Assembly (NCBI GenBank): GCA_029261965.1
Contig: JAJDAH010000358.1
Coordinates: 1-38,769, forward strand
DNA: 38,769 bases
From: Polyangiaceae bacterium
GTDB taxonomy: Bacteria > Myxococcota_A > Polyangia > Polyangiales > Polyangiaceae
Direction of reading: 5' to 3'
Shown here one piece after another: positions 33,026 through 38,769 of this stretch. The translations under genes were made by a program, and so were the position numbers. Position 1 is the first letter of the stretch. Each line of letters opens with the position of its first letter. Below the pieces are notes generated by a model. It saw nothing but the letters and a program-made list of their open reading frames with translations, ran no database searches and was not told the origin of the DNA.

Positions 33026-34723
33026 TCATGGTTTTTTCCGGACGCCAGTGGGCTCGGTCACTTCGATCTCCGGGGACGACGCGCGGCCGACGGCATCCGA
33101 AGGCACACCGAACTCCTCTGCGCGTTTGGCTTGCCACGGATACTTGATGCGGTGGTGGTGCATGTTCACGAGCGTCGCGGCCATTCGATTGACGAGGATC
33201 CTCAAGTCCTCGATGACGAGCCCCGATTCGTCGAGCTGCCCGGCTTTGAGCTTGGTGAAGAGAATCCGCTGAATCATCAGCTCGAACTCCTCGAGATCGG
33301 GCTCGTCGACGGTGCGCGACGCGGCTTCTATCGAATCCACCAGCATCAAAATCGCCGTTTCTTTCGTCTGGGGTTTCATGCCCGGGTACCGAAACGCCGA
33401 TTCGTCGAGCTCCTTCGGGTTGCCCTGCTGTTGGCACTTGTTCCAAAAAAACTCGACGAGCTGTGTTCCGTGATGGGTATAGGCGAACTCCACGACGGGC
33501 TCGGGGATACCGCCGTCGCGAAGAATCTTCGCCCCCATCACGACGTGCGCCATGATCGCGTCGGCGCTGACGTCTGGTTCTAGGTCGTCGTGAGGCGAAC
33601 GCTCGTCGGGTCCGAGGTTCTCGACGAAATACTTGGCTTGAGTCGTCTTACCCAGGTCGTGATAGTAGGCGCCCACGCGCGTCAGGAGCGCATCGGCGCC
33701 GATGGCGCTCGACGCCTGCTCCGCCAGGTTGGCCATGGCGCGCGAGTGCTCCCACGAGCCAGGAGCTTCGCGCGACATTTTTTGAAGCAGCGGTTGCTCG
33801 AGATCCGTCAGGTCCAGCAATCGCTCCCGCGGCACGCTTCCCAAGAGGCGTGCCGCCGGCGACCGTAGCGCGGCGCCGATCAGCCCCGAGCCCGCGGCGC
33901 CCCCGAAGGTCGCCAGCAAGGTCGACGACGCGGCGCTCTGAAGGTCCGCCATGACGTCGAAGCGCCCCTCGACGGTGACCATGATGGCGACGAGGAGCGA
34001 CGCCGCACTCACTCCGGCCAATAGTCCCGACAAGATCATGTGTCTCGAACGCTTTCGATCCAGGTACAGGAGCGTCGCGGAGAGACCGACGGACAGCATC
34101 ACCGTCAAGAAAACGAGGTCGAAGCGCAGAAGCGATGCGATGACGAAAGACAGAACGACCGTCACGACAAAAGCCGTGCGTCGATCGAAACTGGCGGCGA
34201 CCCACAATGGAACCGCAGCGATCGGGATCCAGTAGGCCGGCAGCGCCGTGAACAAGAGCAGGCCCTTGGACAATACCGCGAGCAGCCCGATCGCGATGAA
34301 CAGCCCAATCTGCACACGGAGTAATCGCAGGCGGTTTTGTCCAAACTTCCGTAAGTAGGACGTCAACGCCATCGAGAGAGTGAAGAAGATCACCCAGAGC
34401 CCGAGGAGCCTCGGAAGCGTGTGCCGAGCCGCCTCGAAGCTCACCGCCATCTGGTGAAGGCGGTCTTGCTGGTCGAGGACCGTGCCGCGCGGGACCAGGA
34501 TGCGCTGGTGCTCGAATCGGACGTCGGCCCGCCCGGTGTCGGGGTTGCGCACGAGGCGCGGGCCGTAGGGCACCCGCAGGGTCGTCGGCGCCGGCTTCGC
34601 CCACGCTGGTTTCCACGGCGGCACGTAGCCGTCACCCGCCTGGATGGCGGTGAGCAACAGGGCCGCAACGAGGCTCATTACCAGCCCAGCGATCGGTCCC
34701 GCTCTGACGCGAGTGCGCAACAT
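33026..34723 (-). CDS. PgpH-like membrane HD phosphodiesterase (c-di-AMP)
   Basis: 565 aa. TM1 is at ~10-27, then a short external region of ~75 residues, then six or more helices (LLGLWVIFFTLSMALTSYL; LFIAIGLLAVLSKGLLLF; TAFVVTVVLSFVIASLL; LVFLTVMLSVGLSATLLYL), then a cytoplasmic HD domain: SWEHSRAM (His326), YYHDLGKTTQAKYF (His355-Asp356), AHVVMGAKIL (His393), YTHHGT (His417-418) and LVDSIEAASR (Asp463). This is the 7TMR-HDED layout of PgpH, which hydrolyses c-di-AMP to pApA. The external domain is much shorter than in Listeria PgpH (>200 aa). It is divergent from cdaA, so one locus makes and degrades the signal. Confidence 0.88.
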   Translation of the reverse strand: MLRTRVRAGPIAGLVMSLVAALLLTAIQAGDGYVPPWKPAWAKPAPTTLRVPYGPRLVRNPDTGRADVRFEHQRILVPRGTVLDQQDRLHQMAVSFEAARHTLPRLLGLWVIFFTLSMALTSYLRKFGQNRLRLLRVQIGLFIAIGLLAVLSKGLLLFTALPAYWIPIAAVPLWVAASFDRRTAFVVTVVLSFVIASLLRFDLVFLTVMLSVGLSATLLYLDRKRSRHMILSGLLAGVSAASLLVAIMVTVEGRFDVMADLQSAASSTLLATFGGAAGSGLIGAALRSPAARLLGSVPRERLLDLTDLEQPLLQKMSREAPGSWEHSRAMANLAEQASSAIGADALLTRVGAYYHDLGKTTQAKYFVENLGPDERSPHDDLEPDVSADAIMAHVVMGAKILRDGGIPEPVVEFAYTHHGTQLVEFFWNKCQQQGNPKELDESAFRYPGMKPQTKETAILMLVDSIEAASRTVDEPDLEEFELMIQRILFTKLKAGQLDESGLVIEDLRILVNRMAATLVNMHHHRIKYPWQAKRAEEFGVPSDAVGRASSPEIEVTEPTGVRKKP

Positions 34724-35040
34724 CCTACGCTTTTCGACTCCGGCTCACGGGCGGCTTGGCTCGATCGAGCCGCGTCGTTTGGACGGCTGCTCGGCCCATG
34801 AAACACGCACGCTAGCCGTCGAGTTCGACATCGGCAATAACCGCGGACCGAGCGCGGTAGGACGGCTCTCGCGCGGCGCCACGTTGGGGCGTGCTAGCCG
34901 AAATGCCGTGGCATCCCGATGGCTTGCGCGGTGCTCCGGGGCCTGCTACCCGGTAGAGGTGAGGCCTCACTGCAACTCCGAGCGTTCGTTTTGCGGGCCG
35001 AGGCACCGGCAAACGAAAGGGGACGCCGCGAGCGTGAGTC
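34724..35040. other. Divergent intergenic region between pgpH-like and cdaA
   Basis: 317 bp without a credible gene. It holds a perfect 14-bp palindrome GGCTCGATCGAGCC (34758-34771), a 12-bp palindrome ATGCCGTGGCAT, and a hairpin with arms TTCGTTTTGC (34985-34994) and GCAAACGAA (35009-35017) with one bulged T, ending 23 nt before the cdaA GTG. I found no good sigma-70 pair and nothing resembling the conserved ydaO/yuaA c-di-AMP riboswitch. Confidence 0.5.
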
Positions 35041-36240
35041 GTGCAGGTCTTTGAAGCCGTACGCGCGTACCTCGTCGAGCACTCGGCGCTTCACCTGGCG
35101 CGAGACGCTTTCGATATTTTTGTCGTCTACTTGGTGCTGTACCTCGCGCTCCGAGTCATCCGTGGGACTCGTGCGATGCAGGTCGGCATCGGCATCGGCG
35201 TCGTTTTCGTCGGCTACCTCATCGCCCGGACGCTCCAGCTAGTCACGGTGCTCAGCGTGATGGAAACCCTCTTGGGGTCCATCATCCTAGTGCTCGTCGT
35301 CGTTTTCCAAAACGACATCCGGCGAGCCCTGATGCGAGTCGGCAGCCGCGGCCGGGATTGGTTCGGCTCACCACGTCGTACGCGCGAAGCGGAGATGATC
35401 GACGAAGTCGTGGAAGCCGTGACCGAGCTCGCGAAGCACCGCACCGGTGCGCTCATCACGTTCGAGCGCGATGCGAACCTCGACGAGTTCATCGGCGCTC
35501 ACAAGGGTCACGACCTGGACGCCAAGGTCACGTCCGAGCTGCTCGTCGCGCTATTCATCCCCGAAGCCATGAACAAGATGCACGATGGCTCGGTCATCAT
35601 TCGTGACTACCGGATCGCCAAGGCCGGCGTGTTTTTCCCGATGCCCGAGGGTCGAGTCATGGACGAGGGTTTCGGCTCGCGACACCGCGCCGCGCTGGGA
35701 ATCACCGAAGAGACCGACGCCGTGGTGGTCGTGGTCAGCGAGGAGCGCGGCACCATCAGCTTTTGCTTCAACGGCAACATCATCCCGGGGCTCGACGGCT
35801 CGACCCTGCGCAAGAGTCTCGACGACTTCTTCTCGCCGAAGCTCCGAAAGAAGAAGCTCAAGGCAGCGAAAACCGACCCCTCGACGACCGAGACCGCGGA
35901 GGATGCTGCGCCGGTCTCGATGCGCGGCCGAGAGATTGCCGAGGAGATCCTGCCCGACACCGAAGTCACGGTGCCGATCCGCATTTCGCGACCGAACGCC
36001 GAGCCCGAATCGCAGGTCGAAACCGAGTCCGAGAAGCCCCCACCGCTGCGCGGGCGAGCCGACAGCGAGTCGCAACCGGCACCGCTGAGGAAGGCGCCGC
36101 GGGAAGAGACCCCTTCCCCCTCGGCGCCAACCGGTCTGCAGGTCGTGCCGATGCCGACGGCGCCGGAATCGTCGAGAAGCGGCGCCAAGGGCGGTGACAG
36201 CGACAAGGCCGGTTCGGGAAAACCCGATAGCAAGTCATGA
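35041..36240 (+). CDS. cdaA: Diadenylate cyclase CdaA
   Basis: 399 aa from a GTG at 35041. Three N-terminal membrane helices (FDIFVVYLVLYLALRVI; VGIGIGVVFVGYLIARTL; LLGSIILVLVVVFQ, ending at ~90) precede the DAC/DisA_N domain, which makes c-di-AMP from two ATP. The RHR motif is RHRAALG (214-216). The usual DGA motif reads DGS (HDGSVIIRD, 182-184), an Ala-to-Ser change next to the catalytic Asp. A ~130-residue Pro/Glu/Ser-rich, disordered C-terminal tail is atypical for CdaA (usually ~270 aa). The stop overlaps cdaR by ATGA, implying coupled translation with its regulator. Confidence 0.94.
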   Translation: MQVFEAVRAYLVEHSALHLARDAFDIFVVYLVLYLALRVIRGTRAMQVGIGIGVVFVGYLIARTLQLVTVLSVMETLLGSIILVLVVVFQNDIRRALMRVGSRGRDWFGSPRRTREAEMIDEVVEAVTELAKHRTGALITFERDANLDEFIGAHKGHDLDAKVTSELLVALFIPEAMNKMHDGSVIIRDYRIAKAGVFFPMPEGRVMDEGFGSRHRAALGITEETDAVVVVVSEERGTISFCFNGNIIPGLDGSTLRKSLDDFFSPKLRKKKLKAAKTDPSTTETAEDAAPVSMRGREIAEEILPDTEVTVPIRISRPNAEPESQVETESEKPPPLRGRADSESQPAPLRKAPREETPSPSAPTGLQVVPMPTAPESSRSGAKGGDSDKAGSGKPDSKS

Positions 36241-37205
36241 GCGCATTACCGAACTTCGTCGTCGCTCTGTTGGCGTTCCTCAAGTCATCGTTTACCGAGA
36301 ACCTCGGCCTCAAGGCATTGTCGCTGATGTTCGCCGTGGCGTTGTTCGCGTTCCAGCGCGGCCAGGTCACCGACCAAGCGCGAACGATCCCCGTCGGCGT
36401 CGTCGTGCGCCTTCCGAGAGAAGCGGCAAAGCGCGAGCTCATCACCACGATCCCGGCGAGCATCCACGTCACCCTGCGGGGGACGACCCGAGCGATCGAT
36501 CGCCTCATTCAAGATGGGCTCGTCCCGATCGAGCTCGACCTGCGCGACGGGCAGAAAGATCGGATCACTTTTGATGCGTCGATGCTGAGCCTGCCGCCCG
36601 ACGTCGAAACTCAGATTTTCGACCCGACTTCGATCAAGCTCGAATGGGACGACGTCATCCGACGAGAGATCCCCATCCAAGCATCCATCACTGGCAAGCC
36701 CGCCGAGGGTTACGTCGTGGAGGGAGAGCCCGAAGTCGATCCCGAAAAGATCACAGTCGAAGGCCCGCGGCGCCCCGTCGAAACGCTGCAGTTCGCGCGG
36801 CTCGCCGCGTTCGACGTCTCGGGTCTCAAACACGGTACCTACAGGCGACAAATCGAGCTCGACGAGCCCAACAATCGCATTCGCTACGTGGGTGCGCCGC
36901 TCGCCTCGGTGGTCGTGACCATCGCCACCCCCGTCAACAACCGCGAATTCGAGGAACTACCGGTCGAGGTGATTGGGATCGCCACCGCCCGAACCAAACC
37001 GAAATTGGTGCGTGTCAGCGTGTCGGGACCACCGGACGTGGTGAAAGCGCTCCGCAAGGAGGAAGTGCTTCCTCGCGTCGACCTCACCCAAGCCGGGATC
37101 GACTTCAAGGAAGAAAAACACGGCTCGACCATGCTCCCCGTGATCGTCGAGCTGACCGACGCCGAAGCCACCGTTCAACCGCCGCGGGTCAAGGTCGAGT
37201 GGTGA
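36237..37205 (+). CDS. cdaR: YbbR/CdaR-type regulator of CdaA
   Basis: 322 aa. One N-terminal membrane helix (LGLKALSLMFAVALFAFQ, after FTEN, the typical NxxLKxxSLxxAxxLW pattern) anchors repeated extracytoplasmic YbbR domains: VVVRLPREAAKRELITTIPA, IPIQASITGKPAEGYVVEGE...ITVEGPRRPV, and ELPVEVIGIATARTKPKLVRVSVSGPPDVV. CdaR binds and modulates CdaA from outside the membrane. Overlap with cdaA by 4 nt supports a two-gene operon. glmM, the usual third gene in Firmicutes, is absent; the next gene is boxR on the other strand. Confidence 0.92.
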   Translation: MSALPNFVVALLAFLKSSFTENLGLKALSLMFAVALFAFQRGQVTDQARTIPVGVVVRLPREAAKRELITTIPASIHVTLRGTTRAIDRLIQDGLVPIELDLRDGQKDRITFDASMLSLPPDVETQIFDPTSIKLEWDDVIRREIPIQASITGKPAEGYVVEGEPEVDPEKITVEGPRRPVETLQFARLAAFDVSGLKHGTYRRQIELDEPNNRIRYVGAPLASVVVTIATPVNNREFEELPVEVIGIATARTKPKLVRVSVSGPPDVVKALRKEEVLPRVDLTQAGIDFKEEKHGSTMLPVIVELTDAEATVQPPRVKVEW

Positions 37206-37247
37206 GCCTCTCGCTTCGCGGTTGAACCCCATTGGTTCGCCGCTCGC

Positions 37248-38012
37248 TCAGTTCGGGGCTTCGGCGGGCTTGGTGACGGTCAAGGTCTCGACCAGCGCCC
37301 CGACGGCGCCGTCCACGCCGAGTATCGTAGTGTCGACGACGTGATCCGCTTGCGAGTACAGCGGCGTACGAGCGCGGAGAAGCCCGCGGAGCTCGACGAG
37401 GGCGTTCGCGCTGTTGCGCATCGGTCGCTCGTCGCCTTGGGCGCGCACCCGCTCGAGGTGCTCCTCGGGGCGCGCCTTGAGCCACACGGTGACGGCGTTA
37501 CGCCGCAAGAGGTCGTAAGTCTCGGGATCCGTCACGATGCTGCCGCCGGTGGCAAAAACCGCGGGTTTACCTTCTCGAAAGAGACGCCTGAGAGTGTCGC
37601 GTTCGAGTCGTCGGTAGAAGGTTTCGCCGTGGAGCTCGAAAACCTCGCCGAGGCTCATGCCGGCCGCGCTCTCGATTTCTTCGTCCAGCTCGACGAACGG
37701 TAGCTCGAGAGTGCGTGCCACCTGAGGACCGATCGTGCTCTTGCCCGCGCCTCTCATGCCGACGAGGGCGACGAATTCCGGCGAGTCCGAGTGGACTCCT
37801 TCGAGAAGCACCGAGGGAGTCGTGCCGAGCGCTTCGGCCACGTCGCAGAGTCGCGCCACGGATATGTTCCCGCGTCCCGATTCGAGCTGAATCAAAAAGC
37901 GCTCACTCACATGCGCTCGTTTACTCAACGCAGCCAAAGTGAGATCGCGTGCAAGGCGGCGCGCACGAACTGCGCGCCCCAGGGTGTTCAACGCGGGATG
38001 TTGAGTCGGCAT
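37248..38012 (-). CDS. boxR: BoxR: XRE-shikimate-kinase-like regulator
   Basis: 254 aa. Residues ~11-70 are an XRE helix-turn-helix (LGRAVRARRLARDLTLAALSKRAHVSERFLIQLE). Residues ~78-245 are a shikimate-kinase-like P-loop domain with GMRGAGKS (85-92), ELDEEIE, FYRRLE and ATGGSIV. This fusion is the BoxR/BzdR family, which represses aerobic or anaerobic benzoate genes and releases DNA on binding benzoyl-CoA through the kinase-like domain. It is divergent from boxC with only 85 bp between starts. Its own promoter overlaps the presumed operator, so autoregulation is likely. Confidence 0.93.
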   Translation of the reverse strand: MPTQHPALNTLGRAVRARRLARDLTLAALSKRAHVSERFLIQLESGRGNISVARLCDVAEALGTTPSVLLEGVHSDSPEFVALVGMRGAGKSTIGPQVARTLELPFVELDEEIESAAGMSLGEVFELHGETFYRRLERDTLRRLFREGKPAVFATGGSIVTDPETYDLLRRNAVTVWLKARPEEHLERVRAQGDERPMRNSANALVELRGLLRARTPLYSQADHVVDTTILGVDGAVGALVETLTVTKPAEAPN

Positions 38013-38015
38013 GCT

Positions 38016-38061
38016 CTGCAGTATACTTCAGAATTGAAGCTGGTCAACTGCAATATGCTTC
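38016..38061. promoter_or_regulatory. Probable BoxR operator: two 14-bp direct repeats
   Basis: CTGCAGTATACTTC (38016-38029) and CTGCAATATGCTTC (38048-38061) differ at 2 of 14 positions and lie 32 bp apart, about three helical turns. Both include the TGCA core reported for BzdR/BoxR operators. A small palindrome, CTTCA-gaat-TGAAG (38026-38039), lies between. The first repeat covers the boxR -10 and the second abuts the putative boxC -35. The layout is seen; binding is inferred. Confidence 0.65.
38020..38047 (-). promoter_or_regulatory. boxR promoter
   Basis: On the minus strand TTGACC (38047-38042) is followed after 16 bp by TATACT (38025-38020), each matching 5 of 6 consensus bases. The boxR ATG is 7 nt after the -10, so transcription would start at or next to the start codon, giving a leaderless mRNA. 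The -10 lies within the first direct repeat. Confidence 0.7.
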
Positions 38062-38090
38062 TTGCGTGCGTGTAAATCGGGCGTTATTCT
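38062..38090 (+). promoter_or_regulatory. Possible boxC promoter
   Basis: TTGCGT (38062-38067) and TATTCT (38085-38090) are separated by 17 bp. The -35 is weak and the -10 matches 4 of 6 positions. The boxC ATG is 7 nt after the -10 and no Shine-Dalgarno is visible, so this would also be a leaderless start. The -35 directly follows the second BoxR-type repeat. Confidence 0.4.
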
Positions 38091-38097
38091 CGCGTGA

Positions 38098-38769
38098 ATG
38101 GACCCGATCAGCGTCGAGACTCATCCGTCGACCTACCGGCACTGGAAGCTCAGCTTCGACGGGCCCGTAGCCCGGCTCGAGCTCGACGTCGCCGACGACG
38201 GAGGACTCCGGCCAGGCTACGCCCTCAAGCTCAACAGCTACGATCTCGGCGTCGACATCGAGCTGGCCGACGCCGTGCAACGAATTCGCTTCGAGCACCC
38301 GGAAGTGTCCGTGGTGACGGTCTCGAGCGGCAAAGAACGCATTTTTTGCTCGGGCGCCAACATCTACATGCTGGGCACGTCGGCGCACCCGTTCAAAGTC
38401 AACTTCTGCAAGTTCACGAACGAGACGCGCCTCTATCTCGAGGAGCTCAGCCACGAGAGCGGCATCAAGTCCCTCGCCGCGCTCAACGGCACGGCTTCCG
38501 GCGGCGGGTACGAGCTGGCGCTGGCTTGCGACTACATCTTGCTTCAGGATGACGGCAACTCGGCGGTGAGTTTGCCCGAGGTGCCGCTACTCGGCGTGCT
38601 CCCCGGCACCGGCGGCCTCACCCGGTTGGTCGACAAGCGCAAGGTGCGACGCGATCGGGCGGACTTCTTTTGCACGACCGCCGAAGGGGTGCGGGGCAAG
38701 CGCGCCGTGGAGTGGAACCTCATCGACGAGGCCGCGCCTCGGAGCAAGTTCGACGAGGCCGTGGCCGCG
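38098..38769 (+). CDS. boxC: Benzoyl-CoA-dihydrodiol lyase BoxC, 3' end missing
   Basis: 224 codons are visible, open to the window edge; full-length BoxC is ~550 aa. BoxC opens the ring of 2,3-epoxy/dihydrodiol benzoyl-CoA in the aerobic box pathway, yielding a semialdehyde-CoA and formate. The first part of its crotonase-like fold is seen: LKLNSYDLGVDIELADAVQRIRFEHPEV, ERIFCSGANIYMLGTSAHPFKVNFCKFTNETR, LAALNGTASGGGYELALACDYI and LPEVPLLGVLPGTGGLTRL. The start is the ATG at 38098; it has no Shine-Dalgarno. boxB and box thiolase/ligase genes would be expected just beyond the window. Confidence 0.94.
   Translation, partial: MDPISVETHPSTYRHWKLSFDGPVARLELDVADDGGLRPGYALKLNSYDLGVDIELADAVQRIRFEHPEVSVVTVSSGKERIFCSGANIYMLGTSAHPFKVNFCKFTNETRLYLEELSHESGIKSLAALNGTASGGGYELALACDYILLQDDGNSAVSLPEVPLLGVLPGTGGLTRLVDKRKVRRDRADFFCTTAEGVRGKRAVEWNLIDEAAPRSKFDEAVAA

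Noticed and set aside
34985-35017. c-di-AMP (ydaO-type) riboswitch before cdaA
   Set aside because: Only a simple bulged hairpin is present; none of the conserved pseudo-symmetric ydaO core could be recognised.

Overview
This is a high-GC, densely packed bacterial chromosomal window. It most resembles a Myxococcota (Polyangia/Myxobacteria-type) genome. That placement is inference from several traits: lipoproteins with long Gly/Ser/Ala linkers, an AgmX/PglI-like lipoprotein, a very large protein combining a GspE N-terminal-like region with HEAT-like repeats, many GTG/TTG starts, and many CoA-ester and aromatic catabolism genes. I see no rRNA, tRNA, CRISPR array, transposase or phage gene.

Layout. 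(1) 1-4803, plus strand: the 3' end of a MORN-repeat protein, an ECI-like enoyl-CoA isomerase, an alpha/beta-hydrolase-OsmC fusion, an AcpH-like protein and tryptophan 2,3-dioxygenase. A decayed minus-strand gene lies at 2674-2937. (2) 4887-7875: a FadR-like acyl-CoA regulator behind a promoter covered by two FadR-type operators, followed by a fatty-alcohol-oxidase-like enzyme split into two genes. (3) 7895-9830, minus: an MpaB/DUF2236 oxygenase, a lipoprotein and a second decayed gene. (4) 9986-12615: yifB/comM and recA. (5) 12625-18027: an M15-like peptidase, a radical SAM protein, a multi-pass membrane protein, a crotonase and MgtE. (6) 18065-24050: the large scaffold-like protein, a small membrane protein and purL. 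A 17-bp tandem repeat then separates purL from a NamZ-type muramidase gene. (7) 25452-28893: an NtrC-type regulator, an AgmX-like lipoprotein and aminopeptidase P. (8) 28986-31298: a bufferin-type RiPP cluster with a Cys-rich precursor, an MNIO/DUF692 enzyme and a DUF2063 partner. (9) 31291-37205: an acyl-CoA dehydrogenase, then a complete c-di-AMP module with a PgpH-type phosphodiesterase divergent from cdaA-cdaR. (10) 37248-38769: boxR (XRE-shikimate-kinase regulator) divergent from boxC, the start of the aerobic benzoyl-CoA (box) pathway, which runs off the window.

The most notable system is the bufferin-like cluster at 28986-31298. Its precursor is probably secreted or lipidated and carries two copies of a NECKxKGGC motif. 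A perfect intrinsic terminator separates the precursor from its maturation enzymes, and an ECF-like promoter lies upstream. Second is the FadR-like regulon, where a 39-bp operator/promoter can be read directly from the sequence. Third is the boxR/boxC intergenic region, where direct repeats, opposing promoters and apparently leaderless starts fit within about 85 bp.
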